Of a stretch of 64,000 nt of DNA, positions 27,340-39,800 are shown piece after piece. Position 1 is the first letter of the stretch, and each line of letters starts with the position of its first letter. Position numbers and translations under genes: made by a program. The DNA is from Mesaphorura yosii. Taxonomy: Eukaryota; Arthropoda; Collembola; Poduromorpha; Tullbergiidae. The notes below the pieces were generated by a model. That model was not told the DNA's origin, did no database searches, and worked only from the letters and a program-made list of their open reading frames with translations. The stretch covers positions 47,522 to 111,521 of the forward strand of contig WIXG01000267.1 of the NCBI GenBank assembly GCA_009869945.1. The letters are read 5' to 3'.

Positions 27340-30300
27340 TGATACATGAAATATGTTATGGCTCAAGTGTGAGAAATTGAATGCACCTTCGACCACTTTG
27401 ATCGCAATTCGAAAAGATTCCAAGCGTGATAGGAATATACAAATTGAACGATTTCCCACCCTGTCGTACCAATTTGTACGACCAATTCATGGCTGGACAC
27501 GAGAGTCACATTTCTGGTTAAGATCGAATGACTTGATTGAGCCACGGGTCGAATTATGCTCCTTTTGGGCTTGAATTGTGAATTCCTTGTCATGTCATGT
27601 TGTACTTATTCCTTATTTTTTGGATGAAAAGAAACCGCTCAATCAAGAATTTAAGACAGGCTTGCTGACTCAAGAAAGTTCTGCTTCCTCTTGCCTTAAT
27701 TTTGCTCATTATGTGCGCACCACGCAAAATTAAATTATGTTTCTTGCCTTACCTTACCTTGTTTCGCATTTCAGGCATTTCTCTTTTGCTTCCTCCATTT
27801 TGCATGACATGGCATGGCACGTACATTTTTTAATTTTTAATATAATATTCCCACTTTCTGTTCATTACTCCCTCCAGACTCGTTCTCGACGCACCCGCCT
27901 GTCATGTATATTTAACAGTGCTCGCTCAAGTCCCATGAATCAATATTAAGAGCAAGTGCAGCCCCGGGAAAGTAAAGTGATACTGTGATAAACTGCTTTC
28001 TCCAACATATGTTTATGAAATGTGCACTGGTGGAAGTGAAAATATGGTTTTTTCACTTTCTCATTCGTTCGTTCTTGGTTCTCGTAGTTCTTGGCCATAG
28101 GAGCTCTCAAAATGCTTGGCATGGCAGGCAAAACGCAAAAGAGGTATGAGAGATTGCGAAAGGAAAGGGAAATGCTAGCACTCCACGCGCCGCGCTGCCA
28201 TTCCCGTTGCGCGTATTATGAGGAAATCATGCAAAATGATGTGAAAAGTTTGAGACCACACGGAAGAAGGCGTTCTGCAAACGCCAAACGCGTTCCCGAC
28301 GAAGCACGCAATGAGTTGAGAAAATTAATTGTAATTTTATGTAATTCTTAATTTTTGTGAAATATGAGAACTTGAAAGGGAAAACTCATGAGTCGAGAGG
28401 TGAAATGACTCAAGACCCGAGCTCGTTTAAGACCTGGACCGTGGAACCCCACATAGTAATTAAAACAGCTGTAATGCTGTGGCGAGCTGTAAGCTGGTTG
28501 AAAAGTCTCAAACCAACGCAACGCAACGCATTGCATATGAATTATGAAGTAATAATGACCTACACTCAAAATGGCCTAGCCTCTTTCCCCTGGGTCAATC
28601 TCTCGCTCGTTTTGATCGAGTTCAAAGGACGAATTTGCATTAATGAAACCGAAACCTTGTGTTGTGTGCTTAAGTACGTATTGTAGCGTAGCGCAGTTGA
28701 CTGACAGACGGAAAAGGGTTCAAGAGGAAATTGTAATAACTCGTCTCGTCAAAGAGACATGTAATTTAATTGGTTCCTGTGGTCGGAGCTACGTTAACTT
28801 GTTCTCAGTTCTCATGTGATTGTTATCAGTTGTCAGTCCATGCGGCGCGGTCAAGTAACTCAATATACGCAAACTATTATCCTATTAATTTGCCCCGCTC
28901 CGCCTGTCTTCTCCGCCTCAAGCTAGGCTAACATGCAAGATAAGATGAAAACGCTTAAATCCAGACCTACTTCATCTGATTGGATTTACCTACTGAAAAT
29001 TTGTATCCGATCCAACTTCCAAGAAGGATTTGTTTTCATCCCATTTCTCCTTGATTTGCTCTTGTTCTCAGGGTTCTAGGAATCTGGAAGATTTAAAGTT
29101 ACATATTACGTATTACTTACTACTAGCACTAGCAATCCTGAAGTTCAACTTCTCGTAACACCGTAACCTCTCAACCTGGGGCAGGTTGGAGAAAGCCTGG
29201 AAAAGTTGTCCTGAAGTTTTCCTTTGAGCATTCGCGTCCCGATGCAATGCAAGAACGACAAGGCAATAGAAGACGTGCATTGTGGGCCGTGGGCTTAAGC
29301 CTAAGCTCATGTGGATTGTGGACCAGACCGAGAACGGCACGGCACTTTTTATTATTTACCATTGTGGAGCTTTTGTTTTTAAACTGATATTGCTTTCTGC
29401 CGGCCATAGCCAGCCAAGCCAGGAGCGTGTAACTCAATGTAATAAAGTTAAGCTGCTTCTCCACATGATTGCTTTGCCGTCTGCCTTTTCCTCGTCTCGT
29501 GGCACTTCGTATATTTTACGTTTACGAGATCTTTCTTGTAGTATAATTCTCTGTTCTCAGGATTTTATTGTTTCTGTTTCAACGGGTACTCAGTCATTTA
29601 ACTCGACATTTACGTCTCTGTTCGATTCGGCCGGCCTGGAGTTATTGTGACTTGGGATAGGCCCTCCTGCTGCTTTGCTTTGGTGCGGCCAGACCACGTC
29701 CATGTGCACGCGTAGGCACGGAAAATGAGTGGATGTTGTCTACCACCAGAAAAGTTTCACTGCCTTAATTATTTGTGACCTCCTTCACTCTTTGTTGCGT
29801 TATTTTTAGACGCGGGCATTGATATTAATTGAATTGGCCCTTAATTAGAGAACGCAGCCGATTAACCGAACAACAGTGAAATGATGAACAAAATAGGGAC
29901 AGGTCTTACTTGGCTTAGTCCTACCTTATTTGCTTAAGTCCTTTTAATCTTATGTCTTTTGTGTGTTGGAACAATTCTCCGGGAACTTATTGTCTTCATA
30001 TAAGTAATCACTTACATCAAAACTTATCATAAGCGCACAACTCCCGAATAAGTAGAAATGACTGGTAAAAGTTACCATTTCTGAGAAGGATGTCCTGAGC
30101 TCCGCTTGTATTTTTCTACAAGAATTATGTTGCCCGTGTTGGATTTCAAAGTTTGGAAGAGTACTGCTGTTAGTTTAGTATCATATTGCTCGCATTTTTA
30201 TTAGACTAAAGAAGTTGCGCAGTGTTCGCTTTAGAGAGCACACATTACAAGTACTCGACTGTACACATGAGACATTAGCCACATTATCTTTAATGAAGCA

Positions 30301-33300
30301 GCATGGTTTAATGAAACTACATGCCATTTACCATCGCGTATTTTAATTGAGGCCTTCTGCGTTTACCAGCTCCCATTTGCCATTTTACGCCTTCCAGCGC
30401 CACTGCTGTTTTTATCGTCTGGCGGGGCAACCGACGTGTCTGACTGATGTGTCTAGTCTGTCCGTGTCTTGTTTGCATCCATCATGTAACAAGTTGTCCC
30501 GCAATTTAAAAATATGCATGCTTAAGCCCGAGACAATGTAAACAAATAAACTGAAAGCCTCTTCACCGTTTTCGCGACTCGCAAATTCCGCGACCGACTT
30601 CATAATAGTAATGGTAATGAGTCTATTCAATCCGGCCAGGACAATAATTTATTCGTGCCATAAAGAGACAGACGCACACACCGCATCGAGTTGCACTGCA
30701 AAAGGAATTACGAATTACCCTGCCTTGCCTACGATGTGTATATATCTTGCGTATTATTTCGCAAAAGTTGGACCCAGAAAGTAGAAACAGAAACAAACTG
30801 GAAGCAGGCAGATCCGAGTCGACATGCTTTTTGTCAAAACATTTTTTTCTGCATGCCTTTGACGCGACTACGCGACGTTGCCGTTTGTGTTCTTGCTCAA
30901 ACTATGGAATGATTTTGACAAGCTTAGTGAAGAGTAAAATTTCAAATAAACTTTTTCCCTGAACAGAAGAACAAAAATCGTACAGTATAAAGCTTGGAAC
31001 CGGGAACCAGACTAGGAAAGTCTGTCGGGCCACATTTTCTTCGAATTGGCAGGTCTACTGAACAGCAGCAGAGTGAATATATAATGAAGAAGAAGGAGTA
31101 TGGAAGGATTTACTGTTCTTATTTTTGTTATTGTAATATTTCATTTCCAATTCATTGGATTTTCTCTGCAGACAGTACAACAGCAGCAGTGAACTATTTA
31201 CATTTTGCGACCCATTGTTCTAGCTCGCTCGCTCTAGTTTTGTGCAACTTTGTGTGTTTCTGGCTGGTGATTGAACAAAGAGCATGGCAAATTGATGGAT
31301 TACATTTGCACGACAGCGACAGAGTGACAATATGTCCATAACCCATGAAATTGTTCATGCGAAGCACGGCTCAGAATTTCAGCCAGTCCAATGTCCAGGT
31401 CCATCCTGCATGGTATCACAATATTCTTGTCACTCTTCAACCAGTCGGCCTATGTCAATGATTTACGAGCGGTCGAAGACCGACACGTCTCATTTTGAGA
31501 CCACGACTGGAAATTATGGCTGAGATCTGCTCCTGAATAGCAGCTGAATTGTGCCTGTGATGAAGACACATAGAAAAAGCAAGCAGAAAGCAGAGTGTTG
31601 CAGGATTTCACGTCCACATAAATTCATAAATATGAGCCATTGTTTGTGTACATTGTGTACGGAATAACATAACAGAAGGAGAAAGCCCGACTGAGCTTTG
31701 CTGCGTGCGTGCGCGTACGCGTAGGAATTGTTAGCCAAGACCACGCCGCGACACGAGGAAATATGAACAGGCAGACTCTCGCTTTCACTTTTCACATCTT
31801 GTTCCACTGTTCCAGAGTTTAGTCTTCCAATTCTGTGTATTGTTATCACAACTTGCTGAGTTTGCTTGTTTCTTCAGGACGACTCGACACTCTAGATTGG
31901 ATTTTGAGTCGTGTCTCATCTTTATTAGGATGTTTCGAGAAACTTTACTTTACCGTGTTTCAGAGTTTATTGTTGTATTTGACTTTAGCTCAAGTCAGCT
32001 TACCTGTGCATAAATGTATAATTTATCAATTTGAACCCTCAAAATCTCCCGTGCATTTTCTGTTCTGTTTTGATTGCTGGTAAAGCTCAGCCAAAGGCGA
32101 GTGGCGAGAGATCATCATGACATGATAAATTATAGGGAAAGAATGCGGACGCTCTGGCATTATGAACGGTTTACGGGACAGATTAAAGGCAATTATAAAG
32201 CATTTTAATCGGGTTGTTTACAATGTTTTTGAATTAAATCCAGGATCCTTCTTTCGTAGATGGATAGCAAAACCTCTTTTTAAGCCTGATGAAAGGAAAT
32301 GAAAATCAAGCACAATATTTGCGTTATTAATGCCCGGACCGGGCCTACCACGGAAAATGTAAGCTTGAGATTTCTGAGTATTTCGCATTTCCCATTCATT
32401 GTTCCGCGCTTATCTCCCACTTCAACCACTCCAGCTTCTTTGGTCCGTTCTGCTCTGTTTTGAACCTTCATAGACTTTTATCTTTATCAACTGCGTGCAC
32501 AAAACCGAGCCCTTGAGACCCATAAACATGACGCTTTGCGAGAAACGTTTGTCAGCGCCAGCGCTTCTCCAGCCAAGCCAGCAGCTGCTGCTAGTCGTTG
32601 TCATCTGAATTGCATTGCTAATGCTATTGGGCCACTTTGCTTCCTTCTTTTCTGAATACAATTGCTAAAATGGTTTGTGTTCATTGTTTCTGGAATGAGA
32701 TTCAGTAGAGTTGAATTGTTGATGAAAATATCCGTAAGCGCTTGGCAATTTGCAAGTGGCCGGCCGTCATCAGCAACGGCACAGTAATAAATACTTTACT
32801 ACTCCAACACTGGAGCACATTGTCATAATCATAATCATTGTAACCTTGCCCTGCGACTGGCACGCAATGCACTTCCTTGTAGAGTAAATATTTATACATG
32901 CATTACCATTAATGCTAATGTGTCATTTGCTCCCTTGCTCGCTCCTCGTTTTGCTGAGGCTGTGGTCTAGCCGATAGCAATAGCAATGAGGAAATTGCAC
33001 GTACGACGCACGCGAATAAGAACAAGAAATAGTTCAAGTGAGTTTACATGTTCCATTGCACTTCACTCCGACGACTCGGGCTAAGAGAATTGAAACATGC
33101 TCACTACTCGCTGCGATGGCTGAATTGGCTGAATTGCCGTTTCAGTTTTCTGTTCTATGCTGCTTCTGGTGCCGCTGCCAGCAGTCGCCAATCGCCAACC
33201 ACTTGAGAACGTTCTTTTCTTTTAGTGCTTGTTCTCGCTCAGGACAACGCACTTAACAGCAGAGCATGGCAGCGTGTCTTATGGTCCAACTTTTTTGCAA

Positions 33301-33645
33301 ACTGGCAAACCAAGCCAACACACGGCTTGCCCTTTTGTCTTTCACATCGATGAGCTTGCGGGATGTATCCGGAAGAGTTTTACGTAAAACTAAAACATGA
33401 AACATCCACATTCGCGATGCGATTTGCCATTATGCCAAAAGCCAAAAACAGCAGCGAGCAGCAGGGCAGAGCCTTTTTTGACTTGACATCATTGGCAGAT
33501 TTACAGAAAATGAATCGCATTGAATATTTTTCGCGATTGCGAACATTGTGTGGGATGAACCGACTCTATCACTCGTCGTGACATTGTTTTAATTCCTCTT
33601 TTGCTTTGCATTTTGCTAATTCTGTTTGTTTTGTCTGATATCCAG

Positions 33646-33864
33646 GATGCCGAGAGCGACCACGTGGCCTCGAAGTGGTGAATTAACGTCTTCGTCGTGT
33701 ACTTGTATCAGTGACGCAGCGCACAAGCAAACGTGGTCAGAATTCTCTCGGTTTGGGTTGCTGCTGAGGAAGAACCACCTTGCCAACACCAACCTTTCAT
33801 TGTCAGGCTGCAGCGGTATCAGAAAAAATAGTTCCTTCACCAGTACCAGACTCAGCAGCTGTAG
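33646..33864 (+). other. 5' UTR part of the first coding exon of the FAM20C gene
   Basis: A strong pyrimidine-rich acceptor (T-rich tract ending in TCCAG, AG at 33644-33645) precedes this stretch, which runs without further splice need into the start ATG at 33865. This implies at least one further non-coding exon upstream, somewhere in the gene-free block. Confidence 0.5.
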
Positions 33865-36800
33865 ATGAAGTGGAAAGAGCGTGTGGGGCTCGCCCTTTCC
33901 GGGGCTCTTATCGGCCTCACACTCCTGCTTATCGTCGATGTGCACTACCGTCTCAACAACGTCACCGCCAACGCCAACGGTCCGGAACTGATTGGCGTCA
34001 TCAACGTCAACGCTAAGGATAGTGGGAGCAGCAGTAGTGGAGTTAGCAGTAACAATAATGAGGTTATTAATCAACTTAATGCTGGTGCCGGCAGAGAACA
34101 ACTTCAGCAGCCGCACTACACTTCGGGCCAGCTGAAAGGGCTGCCCGATGGCGGCGGGGAGATTGGGCGCAGTCCACTGCCGCATGGCGGCGACACGGCC
34201 GAAAACGCATACGCAAACAGCAAGCTGACGAACGGAGCGCGGATTGGTCTTGGGGCGAATATTCAGCATGGCAAAGTCCAATATTATCAGCCGAACAATA
34301 TGAGCCATCTAACAATGAGGTAAGGATTACTCTCATCGTCTCATGTATCGGTATCTTTTGCCTTTGGTGACAGTAGGATGAAATGGTGCAGAGGAAAGCC
34401 GCTGATCACGCCAAACGGATTATAATTCGTTACGCATAGCAAATTCGCTACTCACCATTCTCCACCCGTTCGCAAATCTCTATTCTTTCTTTGACAACTA
34501 ATTATCTCGTATAACCCGCTGGGATATGAAGGCAAAAGCGATGGCGGCTGAACGTGATCTGATCTCTTTTACTTGAGGGTTGGCGTTGGCTTTGATTACT
34601 GAAGCCTTCTGTCCTGCGAGTAAAAGTTAATTACGGACTGAAGATGATGGATGAGGATATGTGCGAGATGTGATAAAGGCACGGTCACAGGGAAAGTAAG
34701 GCCTGCCCTGCCCGCATGCTGCTTGCCGTTGGTTTGCTTCAGTGTTTCTGGCCTGCCTACAAGTTCAACAACATCATTAAAGAAGACTTACAATGTAATG
34801 CTACTAAAAGCGATGCTCACAGACCGTAGATCATGAACTGAGATGAAAGGATTCGAAATCTTATCTCGGGCAACTGCAACTAAAATGATATCATAAAAAC
34901 TTGTGCGTTGTGCGGCCCCACCGGCTTGAGATTGAGAAAAAGAAATAGACAAAAGAAATGAGAAACTCGTTGTCCGTATCAACTCATCTGCTGTTCTTCC
35001 CTTTCACGGCGGGCGCGGGTACGAGTACGACCGGCTTTCTTCATCTTGGTCTTGGCATTCTTTCTCCAGCAAACTTCATCCATACTTTATTATTATTGAC
35101 CTACATCATTTTCATTTGACTTTTCTCCCTTGATTCGAGATTCACGGATCACAGTCGCAGTCTCAGCCGAGTCGGTCGCGTAAAGTGCTTCTGAGACTAG
35201 CAATCATTTCGGCGCTTCGCTCCTTCTCTTTCATGCCTGCCGTGTCGCGGTATGTCGTGTTTACTTTACCCTTCTCAATGGGAGTTTCCTGGCGTCGCGT
35301 GGCGTGAGTGAAAGGAAGAATGCTTTCCCGTCCGTCTCCCTTACACTCCTTTCATTATTATCTCTCTCTTTGGTGCGGAGCGCTCCACGAATACTGATCT
35401 CGGCTCACTGAGCTCATTCTCCTGAGCAGTGCAGGCTTCGATGACTTCACTCAACTCAGACGAGTCAGACTACGATGATCTTCATTAAAATCTTTATTGA
35501 ACCAATTTTTATCCGTCTTCCACTCCGGGTTTACGCTAAGATAGGCTTAATTCAGGATCTTTCTGGAAGAAACGAGTGAGCAGAAAGGAGAAATTCTGTC
35601 TCTTCATTAGCAGTCTGTATTTGTTGGAATGAAATGTCATCTCACTTGCATTCCTCTTGGCTTGGCGGGTCATTTCACTTTGATCCTCTTTTGTGCCTCT
35701 CTGCCCGACTGACAAGCAGCAGATGTTGACTAAAGTTCCGGCGATGACAATGAAATATGAATGGAAATGCCACATTGTAATTAAATTCGTATTTCGTGTT
35801 TGTTTACTCGCATCGCGCACCCAGCACGTTGCTCTTTATTAATTTTGCCTCTTTTATGATTTTCAGTGACAAATCAAAGGCCAAGATCTCCGACGCCAGT
35901 GCTGAAGTTCAGTACAACGTCCTCGACCCATTCGACGACCTGGAAGAAATGTTAGATCCAAACGGCAAGGGTTACGTCATCCTGGATGGGGTCGACCACG
36001 ATAGTCCAACAATTTCTGAATCACTGCATATTGAGACTGAGTAAGTGAATTTGCAATGCAATCTTGTAGCGTGACAAAAGTGACGGCGACGGCGGCATTG
36101 GCTTATCAATGGCAAATGTGACGGCAAAGCAAGGTTTATCAATTTCCTTATTTGATTTGATCATTTCTCTGATTACTCCTGAGAGCGACCAAGTTTTTCG
36201 AGGTGAAGCTTAACTGTTTCTGCTTAGCAAAGGCAAAGCCACCAGGCAAGCTAGAGAATGGAAGATTCCACACAGAAAAGCGTTTACAAATTACGAATAT
36301 GTAAGCGAGGCACGTAATAACGCGAAATGAATTCAGTTCAGTCTGTATCGTCATAGTCAGCATTCTTCTTGCTTGCATTTAAATTAAATATTTAAATCTA
36401 GCGTGACACTTATGGCGAGACAGCGACAGCACTCAAGCTAAGTGTGAATAATTGAGGAAATCTTTTGTACCAATATCTGGTAAAGAACTGTGATTGGGAT
36501 CGTGTGAACATAAGTGAACATGAGGTGATGACAGGTTAACGACGAGACGCTGTAATTGTGGCTCCAAGTTTTGTAAAGTTTCAAACCTTTACGATTTTTA
36601 TTAATTCTGTTCCATAAGACACTCCGTATTGTAAGTACTGACGTGTGTGATGTCGTATCTCATCAAGAAAATTGCACCAGCGATTTGGCCAACTAAAAAC
36701 GTATGCTAATTGCAGATAAACTGTATCATTTAAAGATAATAACGGCGATAATGACTATGACAAGCATACGAAATTTGTGTAGTCGACTGTGAGGTTATGA

Positions 36801-39800
36801 CGATGACGCACATTGGATTCAGGATTCACTGTCAGCCACGCCACGCTACGCTCCGATTCATTTCCCGTTCGCATATGCTTAGCGTATCGTGTTCGCGTAA
36901 AACAAACCAGTATATTTATGATTCCAAGACGCAGATGGCAAACCACAACCATAAACACTTGCGTCCTGCGTATCCATCGGTTATTCTTTTCACATTACCA
37001 TAAACTGCTGATTATAATTCTGTACTGCTCACTTCTATTCTTTCTTCTGGTGATTGAGAACGCAGTTTCCAGATCAAAGTTACGAAAACTCGAACACATG
37101 AATGTGAATGCGCACAAGATGATCACATCACACATTGTATGGATACGACGCTCGATTTCACAAGATATCTGAGCTGAGCCGGGCAAGCGAATAGCGGAAA
37201 GTATAAATTCTGAATCAATATTCATGAACTCTAATCACATTCACAGTCACATCCTCTTTGCTCCTCTTGCTCGAGTGTTGGCTGATCTTTTCTCGATATT
37301 CTCTTTCTCATCGTTTTCCACTCGAAAAATAATCTCTCTTGTCAGGCAAGCAGCAAGCAGGCAGGGCAGAGCAGGAAAAGCAAAAGAAAGAGTCTCAATC
37401 GAGATCGAAATCGCGGATCAAATGCTTAACTCGTTCTCAACTATAAATTTTGAATTCCTTCCCGCATACGTGCTCGTGCTGGTGATCATTCGAAAATATA
37501 TTATGCAAAATGTCCATACTGCTGAGCCGTGAAAGAGCGAGGAAAAGTAAAGTATGTGAAAAGGAATCGAATCACATCGAATTGTCTTTTCTCTTTTTAT
37601 TTGAAGATTTAAACTCTATTGCCGTCGAGTTACCAGAGCCGTGTAGAGAAAAGGGTCCAGGTGGATATCTTTTGATCTTTCGAGATGAGTATGGTGGCTA
37701 CGTCGGCGACCACGCAAAATTCTGTGCTGTTACCTGAAACTTTTGTGATCTGCACTACGAAACTGTGAATGTGAAATTAAGGAAATGCTGGACACGAATG
37801 ATGAACAGCTGCTCAAAATCAATCACAAATGCGCCATAAGGCATTGATCACGATGATCAAAGAGCGTAGAGCTCATGAGTTGGACCCTGACATGCTTTGA
37901 AACTTTGATTTTTGGAATTACGAAATGAAAAGGCTTTCAGGGTCTGCCAGAAAGGCGTGCCAGAAAAAGGTACACTGAATAATGGGCTTAACAACCACTT
38001 ACAAAGTTTCATAACCATATTTTATACATCTTGTGCTTTTACCTTTCATTTCATTTCATTTTCCCCGTGAAGGCACAAGATGAAAGGGAGCAGTCGCTTG
38101 GTTTCGTGGCAGGACTTACGCGAGAGTGAGCGAAGCAAAAAATGAAAATGAAACACTTTGATTTGATTTTGTTCAAAGAAATTTTTAATCAAAAATGTGC
38201 GCAGTGAAGGAAATTGAAAGAGAAACAAAAACAAATGCAAGAAAACCCGAACGGCGAGAAGAAAAGAGAAATTCACTAAAAATAGATGCGAGAATAAAAC
38301 CGCGTGGAGAAAGCGTGCGGAGAAAGCACGAGAAGTGAAATGAAGTGAGCATTTGTATTGAATCTCTTTCAGGCAAAGTAAAGCAAAGACAATGAAGTAG
38401 CAAAAGCAAAGATGTTTGCCTCGCGCAATAATTTTCCTCTTTTCAGATTTTGAATTGATTGAAATTGTTTGTGGTGGACTTTCATCAGGGTGGAGATGGA
38501 AAATAATGAAAATAGTTTTTGGTTTGTGCTGAGTAGAAGCATTTCAAGTTTTCGTAGTTATCCTTTTCAATCTTAGTCCATTCATTCATGATCATGTCCA
38601 TGTCCACAGTCCACATAATTTTCTCATGTCTGTCTGGAAAGTACGGATTCTGAGTCTAATTTGCTTGATGAAAGAGCTGAGTCTAAATTTCTCCGTCATT
38701 TTTTGCAAAAAGGCCAAAACCCACGCATGTCGGAAATTTTTCAAATTATTGCGTTCTTGAATAGAATGATGAATGGAGTAGAATATTGAAGGCTTTTTTT
38801 TCCTTTGTGAATTTTCTGTGCGCGCGCTGTGAATTAACCGGAAATTTCTAAGAATTTGCAAATTTGCGCCATTCGCAGTGCCCTAAAATTCTGACCCGAC
38901 ACGACACTGCTTTAACGGGCATGTAAAGAGTAACGAGCAGAGTTAATAGAATCGATAAATGTTAAAACAGGTTGAAATTGAATTTGGACTGGCTGGCTGA
39001 ACGTGGAGAGCGTATCAGCGGGGAGAGGACTGCTGATAAATTAATAATGAGGAAACACCATAGTGCTAAGTGCTGAACTGAGGCTACGCACTATCACAAG
39101 CAGGGAATGAGAACGAGGGAATAGCATCATCCAATTTCAATCAAGGCTGTTACGGGCTGCGTAGGCCGGGGTTGAGCTGACTTCTGACTTGACTTTGACT
39201 TCCGATTCCGAGGCCAAGCCATCATGGCATGTGGCAGGCTTGGCTTGGTTCATGACTGACTCTCTCTATTCAACCACCGCAATGGACAGAATATCCAATT
39301 AACAGCGTTCATCTTTTGTGCTCATTACTTAGCAAGCAAGCGTACTTCGTTACGTGAAAGTTGCACTGGATTACGGTGTTTTGGTTTTAGCTTTTAGCAA
39401 CCGAAAGACAGAATGACTGAGTGAAGGTATTTCGGCCAGAGATCAGCTTGGGTCATAGACGAGCTTGGTTTTGGTTTCAATTGTAATTAGTTTACGAAGC
39501 CATTAAATTAACAGAACTGAAAGTAAGTGTCCGTGTTTGTTCATTCCATCCGTCATTCACGTGTTACTTTCACTTCGAATTAATGCAGCAGCGGCAAGCG
39601 GCGAGTTGAAAAGATCAACTCGTTTGATGAGAATGAGACTCAGGAAAAGGTGCCCATGTAATGTACTATTTGTCAGAGTCGCTGCAGTGCAGTCGGTGCA
39701 GTGCTTTCCCATTAATCTCAATTGACCTTTTTCACCTCCTCCTTTAGCAAGCTCTCTACTTTTCTGCCCTGCACTGCTGCACTCGGCCTGGTGGCGATCA

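Larger units (their letters stand above)
5601..33645. other. About 28 kb without a supported gene
   Basis: Read on both strands I find no recognisable protein domain, tRNA, rRNA or transposase. Open frames are short (at most about 120 codons), overlap on opposite strands and lack paired splice sites. The sequence is AT-leaning, with many short direct word repeats (TGCAA, GGCAT, GGCAC, GTCGA, CGAAGA units) but no long tandem array. The weakly protein-like frames at 14785-15048 (-) and 15098-15230 (+) start 50 bp apart and diverge; they match nothing I know. The block ends at the acceptor of the exon that precedes the FAM20C start codon, so much of it could be a 5' intron or regulatory domain of that gene. 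That is inference. Confidence 0.5.

Noticed and set aside
28091-28351. 86-codon Arg/Lys-rich frame
   Set aside because: Low complexity and no recognisable motif; no splice or poly(A) support.
33363-33581. 72-codon frame just upstream of the FAM20C exon
   Set aside because: Separated from the FAM20C start by the intron acceptor at 33645 and without similarity to the family's N-terminus.
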